A stretch of 48,510 nt of DNA from Chloroflexota bacterium (GTDB taxonomy: Bacteria > Chloroflexota > Anaerolineae > Anaerolineales > UBA4823), in the NCBI GenBank assembly GCA_012516075.1, contig JAAYXE010000174.1, positions 1-48,510 on the forward strand. The letters are read 5' to 3'. The notes under the pieces were generated by a model that did no database searches, had not been told where the DNA came from, and worked only from the letters and a program-made list of their open reading frames with translations. This document shows positions 17,627 to 25,353 of this stretch, piece after piece. Position 1 is the first letter of the stretch. Every line of letters begins with the position of its first letter. The position numbers and the translations under genes were made by a program.

Positions 17627-18106
17627 CTAAGGCGAAGGGGCTCGATTTGTCACCACCGGTTCAGGATACCCCCATTCTGCAATATCGCGCCTGCCATGTG
17701 GAATGAAGATCGACTGCCCCGGTTCTGGCTGAAACGTTTCTATGGTGACCGTATCATCCCCATTTGAGTTCTCGGGATACTTCAGGATTTCTTCGGGCGC
17801 GTCCAAACTGCCTGGCCACTTATGGGAGCCGGTCTCCGGTTGCCACTCATAAATCAACCCATCCCTGGGGGGGATCCTCAGCACCTGCCCTTCCACAAAC
17901 ATATGAGGGTTACCCTCAAGTAGATCCACATTTGACCAGAGGATCGTTTCGGACTGCAGTCCATATCTGTCTGCAGTGCTGAAAATCGTATCCCCGGAGC
18001 TTACCGTGTAAGAGATGGTTTGTGTTCTGGTCTGTGACTGCTCTTGCTGTTCCGTATCCGTTTTCCCAGGTTCCTCATCCTGGCGTGATGAAAAAACTTC
18101 AGTGGT
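17627..18106 (-). pseudogene. Decayed LysM-domain (peptidoglycan-binding) gene remnant
   Basis: One minus-strand frame from 18106 to a TAG at 17627 encodes about 159 residues without a usable start at its head. The only start-like codon is a GTG at 17929, inside the conserved part and without a ribosome site. Translating upstream of it gives SYTVSSGDTIFSTADRYGL, a textbook LysM opening, continuing into residues ending GQVLRIPP. A Gln/Thr-rich linker precedes it, and an in-frame TAA stands at 18107-18109. After the LysM, a second, worn repeat (PGQSIFIPHGRRDI) follows, and the frame then stops. Related Chloroflexota proteins usually carry an N-terminal anchor and a C-terminal M23 peptidase; neither is present. 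I read it as a truncated relic between dinG and the LiaF-like gene. Confidence 0.7.
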
Positions 18107-18183
18107 TTACGATGCTCCTCTCGTCAGGTGGGTGGGCGTGACCGAAAAGCTGTCTGGACTGTTCCATTCGGATCTGGGCAGGG

Positions 18184-20982
18184 CTACAAATTCAACCAGC
18201 GCGCTGCAGTGTGCGGCAGGTTCGCCAGCGGGCCGACGCGCGACGTGCAGGTGGGCAGCGAGTCGAGAAAGGCCCGCCCGTATCGCTTGGTCAGGATGCG
18301 GCGGTCGAAAATGGCGATCACCCCGTGATCGAACTGGGTGCGGATCAGCCGCCCGAAGCCCTGGCGGAAGCGCAGGATCGCCTCAGGCAGCGAGTACTGG
18401 TAGAAAGGATCCTCGAAAGTCTCGGCCCGGGCGGCGATGATCGGATCGCTGGGCACATCGAAGGGCAGCTTCACAATCACCAGCACCGACAGGGCGTCTC
18501 CGGGCACATCCACCCCTTCCCAGAAGGCGCGTGTGCCCAGCAGCACGGCGCGTTCACTGGCACGGAAGTTCTCCAGCAGGGTGTTGGCCGAAGCGCCCTC
18601 GCCCTGCTCGTAGACCATGATATCGTCGCGCGCCAGGGCCGGGGCGATGGCCTGCGATGTGCGCCGCAGCTGCTCGTACGAAGTGAACAGCACCAGGGTC
18701 CGGCCGCCGGTGGCCCGGAAGAGATGGATCAGCCCGGTCTCCACGGCGCGCTGGTGCCCCTGGCGGTCGCCCGGCTCCGGGATGTCGTTGACGATGTACA
18801 GCAGAGCCGAGCGCTCATAATCGAACGGCGAGCCTAAGGCCAGCTCGTCGGCGTCTACGGCATTCAGGCGGCCGCGCAGGTAATCGAACTCCCCGCCGGT
18901 GGTCAGCGTGGCGGAGGTCAGAATCACCGAAGCCTTCTCGCGCCACAGGTAGTGATCCATTAACGGGCCGATGTGCAGCGGGGCGGCGTGCAGCGCCAGC
19001 CGGTAGCCGTTGGAGACGGCCTCGGCCCAGTAGATGCGGTCGGGTTCGGGCTGGAAGACCATGGCATCCAGGTTGGTCTTCACCTCGGTTAACCGGCGGT
19101 ACACATTGGCCAGGCTGCCGTACAGCGCTTCGTCGTCTTCGTCGAGCTGTTCGATGATCTCGGCCAGGCCGGTGGCCAGTTTACCAAGGTGCTCCAGCAG
19201 CGGGCTGAGGGTGTGATCGGCTTCGTCCCAGGCCAGCTCCACCTCGCCCCATGCGGGCAGTGTGCGGGTGGCGGGCAGGATGCGCTCCTGGTGAGCATAC
19301 GATCCCACCGGACGGCCCTCACGCTGGTCGGTGAGGAACTGGTCGATGGCAGAGAAGAACTGGCGGATCAGGTGCTCCAGGCGGAAAGCCAGGTCTGTGG
19401 CCTGCTGCACCAGGTGGTTGAAGGCGGCGAAGTCGGAGGGCTGGAGCACGTCCTGGGTTGCGCTGAGCGTCCAGCCCAGCAGACCGGCTGTCGGCCCGCC
19501 CAGCTCGCGCAGCAGGCGCTCGATATCGCCCTGGGTGACGCGGAAGGACAGCGCGCCGGTGATCGCTTCTTCCAGATGGTGCGCTTCGTCGATGATCAGG
19601 TAATCGTACTCGGGGAGCACGCGGCTGCCGCTGGCCACGTCGGCCAGCAGCAGGGCGTGGTTGACGATCAGCAGGTGTGCGCTCTGGGCTGCCTGGCGGG
19701 CGCGGTAGAACGGGCAGGCCCCCCCGGTGCGCTTCAGGCAGGTCTCTGCGGTGCAGCCCTCGTCGTCCGCCGAGATGCGCATCCAGATCTCGCGCTCGAT
19801 GGGGCCGTTCAGGTTGATCTCGCCCACATCGCCGGTCTCGGTGCCCTGCAGCCAGACCATAATCTTGGCCAGAATGCGCATCTCATCGCTGTTCTGCGGG
19901 CCGCGCCGCCGCATGGCCTCCAGACGCCGCGGGCACAGATAGTTATTGCGCCCTTTGAGGACCGCCGCCTGCACCGGGATCCCCAGCGCGGCGCGCAGGT
20001 CGGGGATGTCCTTTTTAATGAGCTGGTCCTGCAGGTTGATAGTGTTGGTGGAGATCACCACGCGCCGTTTGTTCTTCAGCGCCCAGAACGCCGCCGGGAT
20101 CAGGTAGCTCATCGATTTTCCCGTGCCGGTGCCGGCCTCCACCAGCAGGTGGCGGCTGTTAGAAAGCGCCTCACAGACAGCGCGCAGCATGGCGACCTGC
20201 TGGGGGCGGTATTCGTAGTGCGGGAAGTGCTTTGAAAAAGCACCGCCCAGCTCCAGCACGGCGGCCACCTCATCGACGTCCAGCGGCACAGGCTCGTCGG
20301 TGGGCTGCAGCGGAGGCTGCGGCCGTCCGTTTTTCTCTACAAACAGCGGCCCGGTGTAGCTGTGCCGGATCGACTGGGTGGAGACGATCTCGCGCGAGCG
20401 TGATTTCAGCACCTGGCGCAGCGGCCAGTAGCCCTCCCACTCCAGTGGTTCGCTCAGGCGCAGGATCTCGGCCAGGATCGGCAGCGGGAGGTTGCGGGCT
20501 TCTTCATACAGGCGTAAAAAAACCCCTCGTGTCGCCCGGGCATCGTCCAGGGCCCGGTGGCTGTTGGGGAGCGGGACGGCCAGTGCCTGCGCCAGGGCGC
20601 CCAGGTTGTAGCGGCCTGCGGTGGGCAGCAGGATGGAGGCCAGCTCGTAGGTGTCTAAGACGTCGTTGTTGATCAGGATTCCATAGCGCCGCAGGAAGGC
20701 CAGGTCGAAGCGTACGTTGTGGCCCAGCACCGGACAGTTTCCAGCGAAGGCGGCCAGTTCGTCGATCACGGCGTGGATGGGTGGCGCCTTAAGGACCATC
20801 TGGTCGGTGATGCCCGTGAGTTGGGTGATAAAAGGGGGAATGCGCCTGCCCGGCTGGATCAGCGTGCTCCATTCCGCTTCGATCCTGCGCTCGTTAAAGC
20901 GCACTGCGCCGATTTCGATAATGGCGTCTTTCGTGGGGTCGAGCCCGGTCGTTTCGATATCGATGGCGATGATGGAATCCAT
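18184..20982 (-). CDS. dinG: DinG-family helicase with N-terminal DEDD exonuclease and Fe-S cysteines
   Basis: This 932-residue protein joins a DnaQ-like 3'-5' exonuclease to an XPD/DinG superfamily 2 helicase. The exonuclease (about 1-165) has DIETTG at 7-12 (ExoI), the HNVRFDLAFL motif (ExoII) and HRALDDA (ExoIII), so all acidic metal ligands are present. The helicase has Walker A GTGTGKS (284-290, Lys289), a DEAH box at 465-468 and a C-terminal GTRAFWEGVDVPG motif. Cysteines at 350, 410, 415 and 423 sit between Walker A and DEAH, as expected for a 4Fe-4S cluster; from memory, the Bacillus exonuclease-fused homologue lacks it. The predicted role is R-loop or replication-fork processing. A TATAAT lies only 7 bases upstream of the ATG, suggesting a leaderless mRNA. 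Confidence 0.92.
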   Translation of the reverse strand: MDSIIAIDIETTGLDPTKDAIIEIGAVRFNERRIEAEWSTLIQPGRRIPPFITQLTGITDQMVLKAPPIHAVIDELAAFAGNCPVLGHNVRFDLAFLRRYGILINNDVLDTYELASILLPTAGRYNLGALAQALAVPLPNSHRALDDARATRGVFLRLYEEARNLPLPILAEILRLSEPLEWEGYWPLRQVLKSRSREIVSTQSIRHSYTGPLFVEKNGRPQPPLQPTDEPVPLDVDEVAAVLELGGAFSKHFPHYEYRPQQVAMLRAVCEALSNSRHLLVEAGTGTGKSMSYLIPAAFWALKNKRRVVISTNTINLQDQLIKKDIPDLRAALGIPVQAAVLKGRNNYLCPRRLEAMRRRGPQNSDEMRILAKIMVWLQGTETGDVGEINLNGPIEREIWMRISADDEGCTAETCLKRTGGACPFYRARQAAQSAHLLIVNHALLLADVASGSRVLPEYDYLIIDEAHHLEEAITGALSFRVTQGDIERLLRELGGPTAGLLGWTLSATQDVLQPSDFAAFNHLVQQATDLAFRLEHLIRQFFSAIDQFLTDQREGRPVGSYAHQERILPATRTLPAWGEVELAWDEADHTLSPLLEHLGKLATGLAEIIEQLDEDDEALYGSLANVYRRLTEVKTNLDAMVFQPEPDRIYWAEAVSNGYRLALHAAPLHIGPLMDHYLWREKASVILTSATLTTGGEFDYLRGRLNAVDADELALGSPFDYERSALLYIVNDIPEPGDRQGHQRAVETGLIHLFRATGGRTLVLFTSYEQLRRTSQAIAPALARDDIMVYEQGEGASANTLLENFRASERAVLLGTRAFWEGVDVPGDALSVLVIVKLPFDVPSDPIIAARAETFEDPFYQYSLPEAILRFRQGFGRLIRTQFDHGVIAIFDRRILTKRYGRAFLDSLPTCTSRVGPLANLPHTAARWLNL

Positions 20983-20989
20983 GGCTGGG

Positions 20990-20995
20990 ATTATA
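20990..20995 (-). promoter_or_regulatory. -10 box for a leaderless dinG transcript
   Basis: TATAAT on the minus strand is separated from the dinG ATG (20982) by only 7 bases, so transcription would begin at or next to the start codon. No ribosome binding site can fit. No good -35 was seen. Confidence 0.55.
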
Positions 20996-21058
20996 CCTTT
21001 ATTACTGGTAAACTAGAAAAGCTTCTTCGAACCGCCAAATTTACCGCGTTGAGGACCT

Positions 21059-21994
21059 ATGATTGCAGAAGTAGCCCGCCGTATACGGGAAAACATCCAG
21101 AAAGTCATCATTGGAAAAGATGATGTCATCGATTTGAGTATGGTCGCTGTGCTGTGCGAGGGGCATGTTCTCATGGAAGATGTGCCCGGCATCGGCAAGA
21201 CCACGCTGGCCCGGGCGCTGGCGGCATCGCTGGGCTGCTCCTTCCGCCGCATCCAGTTCACTCCCGACCTGCTGCCGTCCGACGTGACCGGGCTGAACTG
21301 GTTCAACCAGAAAGAGCAGGCTTTCGAGTACCGCCCGGGGCCGGTGATGGCCCAGGTGGTGCTGGCCGACGAGATCAACCGCGCCACGCCGCGCACCCAG
21401 TCGGCGCTGCTGGAAGCCATGCAGGAGCGCACGGTGACGGTAGACGGGGTCACCCGGCCGGTGCCGCGTCCTTTCCTGGTGATCGCCACCCAGAACCCGG
21501 TGGAGCTGGAAGGAACCTTCCCCCTGCCCGAGGCCCAGGTGGACCGCTTCCTGCTGCGCATCGCCATCGGCTATCCCAGTGAGGCCGAGGAGAACCAGAT
21601 CCTGGAGCGCTTCCGCCGCTCCGACCCGCTGCCCGAGCTGCAGCCCGTGACCACCCCGCAGGAGATCCTGGCCCTGCAGGAAGAGCGGCGCGAGGTGCGT
21701 GTAGAAGAATCGCTGCGCGATTACATTGTGCGCATTGCGCGCCTCACGCGCAGTCACCCCGAGGTGGAGCTGGGCGCCAGCCCGCGTGCCACGCTGGCCC
21801 TATACCAGACGGCCCAGGCCTGGGCCGCCCTGCAGGGGCGCGATTTCGTCCTCCCCGACGACGTCAAACGCATGGCGCCGCACGTGCTCACCCACCGCCT
21901 GGTGATCTCTCCCCAGGCGCAGCTGCGCGGGCGCGAGCCGCGCGAACTGGTTTCTGCCATCGTCGAGACCGTCCCGGTGCCGGTGGAGGGCTAA
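21059..21994 (+). CDS. MoxR-family AAA+ ATPase
   Basis: This 311-residue AAA+ ATPase is of the MoxR type, thought to act as a chaperone in assembly or activation of protein complexes. Walker A is DVPGIGKT (41-48), Walker B is LADEINRA (Asp104, Glu105), and sensor 1 is IATQNPVE. The EGTFPLPEAQVDRF motif is diagnostic for MoxR, and the C-terminal lid is complete. The ATG at 21059 follows GAGGA. It begins a plus-strand operon: the DUF58 gene starts 1 bp after its stop. This gene order (moxR, DUF58, membrane protein) is the classic MoxR module, and the DUF58 protein is the expected partner. It is divergent from dinG across 76 bp. Confidence 0.92.
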   Translation: MIAEVARRIRENIQKVIIGKDDVIDLSMVAVLCEGHVLMEDVPGIGKTTLARALAASLGCSFRRIQFTPDLLPSDVTGLNWFNQKEQAFEYRPGPVMAQVVLADEINRATPRTQSALLEAMQERTVTVDGVTRPVPRPFLVIATQNPVELEGTFPLPEAQVDRFLLRIAIGYPSEAEENQILERFRRSDPLPELQPVTTPQEILALQEERREVRVEESLRDYIVRIARLTRSHPEVELGASPRATLALYQTAQAWAALQGRDFVLPDDVKRMAPHVLTHRLVISPQAQLRGREPRELVSAIVETVPVPVEG

Positions 21995-21995
21995 T

Positions 21996-23183
21996 TTGGC
22001 TTCAACAGCCTGGTGGCCGTTCCTGGGCCTGATCTTTCTGGTGGGGGTGCTGTTTGAAATTTACCCCCTCACGGCCTTCGCCCTGATGCTGGCGGTCGTG
22101 GCCGGCCTGGCACACTGGTGGCAGGGGCGCGCCCTGCAGGGGGTAACCTACCGGCGGCGGCCGTTCTACCGCCGCGGCTTCCCCGGCGAACTGGTTGAGA
22201 CCAGAATCGAAGTCGCGAACAACAAACTCCTGCCGCTCTCCTGGCTGCGCGTGGAGGACCGCTGGGCCAGTGCCGTCGGGCCGCAGGACGAAAGCCTGTT
22301 TTCCCCCTCCCACCGTCCGGAAGAAGGCCTGCTGGTCAACCTGTTCAGCCTGCGCTGGTTTGAAAAAGCCCGCCGCACATACACCCTGCTGCTGCGCCAG
22401 CGCGGCATCTACGCCCTCGGGCCGGCGCGCCTGATCTCGGGCGACCTGTTCGGCCTGTTCGAGAGCGAGAAAGAAGACCCGCAGGTCGATTACCTGACCG
22501 TTTTCCCCGATCCGCTGTCGTACCTGGCCCTGAACCTGCCCCCCGCCGATCCCTTCGGCGAACAGCGCTCCCGCCGCCGGCTGTACGAAGACCCCAACCT
22601 GCCGATGGGCGTGCGCGATTACCACCCCGAGGATGATTTCCGGCGGGTGCACTGGCCTGCCACCGCCCGCACCGGGAGCCTGCAGGTGAAGGTTTACCAG
22701 CCGGTCTCCGCCCGGGTGGCGGTAATCTGCCTGAACGTCTCCACCCTGGCGCACACCTGGGAGGGCACCGACAGCGACCTGCTCGAATACCTGGTGCGCG
22801 CTGCAGCAGCCCTGGCGCAGCGCGGCCTGGAGCTCGGCTACCGGGTGGGGCTGGTGTCGAACGGCTGCCTGGCCCATGCCGACCAGCCTTTCCGCGTACC
22901 GCCCGGGCGCTCCCCCCAGCAGCTCGCGCGCCTGCTCACCACCCTGGCCAGTGTGACACCCTTCGTCACCGGCCCGTTTGACCGCTTCCTGCTGGCTGAA
23001 GCCCCGCGCCTGCCTTATGGCGCCAGCCTGCTGGTGGTCACCGGCCTGGTGACGCCCGCACTGGCCGAGACGATGCTGCGCCTGCGCCAGCACAGCCGCC
23101 GCCTGACCCTGATGTCCTTTGCCCGGGAGTCACCCCCGTCCATACCGGGCGTCACCTGCTATCACCTGCCGTTCAACGGATGA
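21996..23183 (+). CDS. DUF58-domain protein of the MoxR module
   Basis: This 395-residue protein has two adjacent N-terminal hydrophobic segments within about residues 5-45, then a soluble beta-rich region, then the DUF58 signature around residue 205: YHPEDDFRRVHWPATARTG followed by LQVKVYQ. DUF58 proteins often have a von Willebrand factor A-like part and are paired with MoxR ATPases; the biochemical role is poorly known. The start is a TTG at 21996, one base after the moxR stop, and it is supported by GGAGGG at 21985-21990. The stop overlaps the next gene's ATG (ATGA at 23180-23183), indicating translational coupling. Basic residues dominate 40-75, consistent with the cytoplasmic side of the membrane. 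Confidence 0.85.
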   Translation: MASTAWWPFLGLIFLVGVLFEIYPLTAFALMLAVVAGLAHWWQGRALQGVTYRRRPFYRRGFPGELVETRIEVANNKLLPLSWLRVEDRWASAVGPQDESLFSPSHRPEEGLLVNLFSLRWFEKARRTYTLLLRQRGIYALGPARLISGDLFGLFESEKEDPQVDYLTVFPDPLSYLALNLPPADPFGEQRSRRRLYEDPNLPMGVRDYHPEDDFRRVHWPATARTGSLQVKVYQPVSARVAVICLNVSTLAHTWEGTDSDLLEYLVRAAAALAQRGLELGYRVGLVSNGCLAHADQPFRVPPGRSPQQLARLLTTLASVTPFVTGPFDRFLLAEAPRLPYGASLLVVTGLVTPALAETMLRLRQHSRRLTLMSFARESPPSIPGVTCYHLPFNG

Positions 23184-24640
23184 GCGGTATGATGACTGAG
23201 CATCCCTCCCCGCCTGTGATCCAGAACCCCACCCGGCCCGGGCGAACGGCTGGGGCGCTGCGCCTGTGGCCGCACCTGGCCGCGCTGCTGCTCCTGGCCG
23301 CCGAAACTGCCTGGGCAGCGCCCTGGTTTCACCTGGTCGCCGGACAGGGCGTGGATGCACCGGTCCTGGCGGCCTATCTGTTCTTCACCGCCAGCGCTGC
23401 CCTGGCCTACGTGTTGACGGCCGCCCTGGACGCCTGGCAGATCAAAGAGGGGGTGCTGCGCGGCGCGCTGACAGCTTTGCTTATCCTGGCCCTGGCAGCC
23501 GGTACGAACTGGCTGCTGGCCGGTGCGGGTGGGTGGTTCTCGAACCCCGCCGTCCTGTGGCTGGCCGCCGTGCTGCTCTGGCTGCTCTGGCGGGCGGTGA
23601 CCCTGGCGCGCAGCAGCGCCGGCCCGTTAGTCGCCTGGGGGCGGGTCCGCCAGGGTCTGCTGGCGCTGGTGGCATACATTTTCGTCTTCTGGCAGGTGCA
23701 GGGCGAATCGCCGGGGTATGTCCCTCTGATCCTTTACCTGTTCTTCGGCCTGCTGGGTATGGTCTTCGCCCGCATCGCCGGGAGCGGTATGCTGCACGGG
23801 GTGCGCAGCAGTCCCTTCAGCCGTGCGTGGCTGCTCACCACCCTGGGCAGCGTGCTCGTCAGTGTGCTGCTGGCCGTGTTTGCCGGCAGCCTGGTCACCG
23901 GGATGCTCGCCGCGCTGCTGGGGCAGACCTCGAACGTGATCGTCGCCGCGCTGCGCGCCCTGCTCTTCATCGTCGGGATCCCCTTCCTGCTGCTGGCATA
24001 TCTGATCAGCCCGCTGATCTCCGGCCTGGATTTCCGCTTTGAGGGGCTGCAGCCGGAAGGGGAGATCCGGCCCGAAGTGGAGCAGCCTGCCCTGGAAGAG
24101 CTGCTGGAAGGGGCCGACCTGGCGCCGCCGGCCCTGCTCAACATCCCCTCGTGGGTGTTTGCGGCGGTCTTCTGGGGGATCGTGCTGGTGGTGGTATTGC
24201 TGCTGGCGCGCCGCACGCAGCGCAGGCTGCGCCGCCGCCGGGAGATCGCGGTCGAGACGGAATGGCTGGCGCCGGAAGGGGGGCTGTTTGCCCGCCTGCG
24301 GGACCGTGCGGCGGAGGCGGCCGCATTGCTGGCCGGCCGCTTTGGCGCCGGCCGCCTGCTGGCCGTAGCGCGCATCCGCCGCATTTATGCCCGCCTGATG
24401 CAGCTCGCCGCCGAACTGGGTGCCCCGCGGCCCCAGGCACAGACTCCCCTGGAGTACCTGCCGGCGCTCGAGGCGCTGTTCCCCGATCACGCCGCCGAGC
24501 TGCGCCTGATCACGGATGCGTACCTGCGTGTGCGCTACGGCGAAGTCCCCGAGACGGAGGCCGAGGTAACGGCGATCGACGGCGCATGGGAGCGCGTGGC
24601 AGCCGCCGGGCGGCAGTTAAAAACCAGGGGAGCCGGTTAA
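23180..24640 (+). CDS. Multi-spanning membrane protein with C-terminal DUF4129-like domain
   Basis: This 486-residue protein has about nine hydrophobic segments in residues 27-285, an acidic stretch (285-315), one more helix near 325-345, then an Arg-rich linker and a soluble C-terminal domain. The end of that domain (TPLEYLPALEAL, then ITDAYLRVRYGEV) resembles DUF4129, found at the C-terminus of TgpA-like transglutaminase membrane proteins in MoxR operons. No transglutaminase Cys-His-Asp core is visible between the membrane part and the C-terminal domain, so this looks like the scaffold without the enzyme. Its ATG overlaps the DUF58 stop. A hairpin beginning inside its last codons separates it from the convergent CBS-ACT gene. 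Confidence 0.78.
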   Translation: MSGMMTEHPSPPVIQNPTRPGRTAGALRLWPHLAALLLLAAETAWAAPWFHLVAGQGVDAPVLAAYLFFTASAALAYVLTAALDAWQIKEGVLRGALTALLILALAAGTNWLLAGAGGWFSNPAVLWLAAVLLWLLWRAVTLARSSAGPLVAWGRVRQGLLALVAYIFVFWQVQGESPGYVPLILYLFFGLLGMVFARIAGSGMLHGVRSSPFSRAWLLTTLGSVLVSVLLAVFAGSLVTGMLAALLGQTSNVIVAALRALLFIVGIPFLLLAYLISPLISGLDFRFEGLQPEGEIRPEVEQPALEELLEGADLAPPALLNIPSWVFAAVFWGIVLVVVLLLARRTQRRLRRRREIAVETEWLAPEGGLFARLRDRAAEAAALLAGRFGAGRLLAVARIRRIYARLMQLAAELGAPRPQAQTPLEYLPALEALFPDHAAELRLITDAYLRVRYGEVPETEAEVTAIDGAWERVAAAGRQLKTRGAG

Positions 24641-24648
24641 GCTCCCCT
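24626..24648. terminator. Bidirectional hairpin between convergent genes
   Basis: The perfect stem AGGGGAGC (24626-24633) and GCTCCCCT (24641-24648) has a 7-base loop containing the stop codon of the DUF4129 gene. A GTGTGTT stretch follows on the plus strand and TTTTTAAC on the minus strand, so it could stop both transcripts. The T-run is better for the minus-strand operon. Confidence 0.6.
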
Positions 24649-24677
24649 GTGTGTTATCTTCTGGGCCTGCCTGATAG

Positions 24678-25319
24678 TCAGGCGACGCGGATATCGATAA
24701 TCCGTTCGACCAGATCGGTGATCAACTCGCGCACCCGGGATTCTTCCACGCCGGCCACTTTGAATGAAATCGTGCGGTTGGCGGGGCTCTCTCCGTAAAA
24801 TGAGCCGATAGAGATGATATTGCCCCCGGCTTCGGCGATGCACTGCGCCAGTTTGGCGAGCTGGCCGGGCTCATCGCGCATCAGCGCGGTGACGCGCACC
24901 CCCCGCTCGCGGGCCCCCATGAACTCAAGGAATATCTTGAACAGGTCGGTCTCGGTGATCATGCCCACTACCTGCGTCCCGCGCATCACTGGCAGACCGC
25001 CGATCTTCTGGTCGGCCATGATGCGCGCCGCTTCTTCAATGGGCGTGTCCTCGGTCACCGTATGCACCTCACGGGTCATCACGTCTTTGACCTTGATGCG
25101 GCTGACCAGGTAGTTGACCTCCCAGATGGAGAGAGAGGTGGCCTGCGAGGGGGAAGCGTTGAGCAGATCTTCATTGGAGACGATGCCGATCAACTGCCCG
25201 TCTTTGACCACGGGCAGGCGCCGGATGTGCTCGCTCTTCATCAGGTTGAGCGCCTCGTTAATCGGCATATCGGGGGGGACGGTGATCACCGGTTTGGACA
25301 TGCGTTCGCCGACGAGCAT
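24678..25319 (-). CDS. CBS-pair and ACT domain protein (AcuB-like)
   Basis: This 213-residue cytoplasmic protein carries two CBS domains and one ACT domain. The first CBS motif begins MSKPVITVPPDMPINEAL and the second KVKDVMTREVHTVTEDT; each ends with a G-IG/VGMIT-type strand, as in adenine-nucleotide-binding pairs. From about residue 140 an ACT domain follows (VRVTALMRDEPGQLAKLAQ), which usually binds a small ligand such as an amino acid. The architecture matches AcuB-like sensors. The ATG at 25319 has AGGAGG just upstream. It is the last gene of a five-gene minus-strand run beginning with udk, 34 bp after the dipeptidase. The target and ligand cannot be read from sequence. Confidence 0.87.
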   Translation of the reverse strand: MLVGERMSKPVITVPPDMPINEALNLMKSEHIRRLPVVKDGQLIGIVSNEDLLNASPSQATSLSIWEVNYLVSRIKVKDVMTREVHTVTEDTPIEEAARIMADQKIGGLPVMRGTQVVGMITETDLFKIFLEFMGARERGVRVTALMRDEPGQLAKLAQCIAEAGGNIISIGSFYGESPANRTISFKVAGVEESRVRELITDLVERIIDIRVA

Positions 25320-25353
25320 TGAACACCTCCTGGGAAACACTCAGCGGGTAGGA

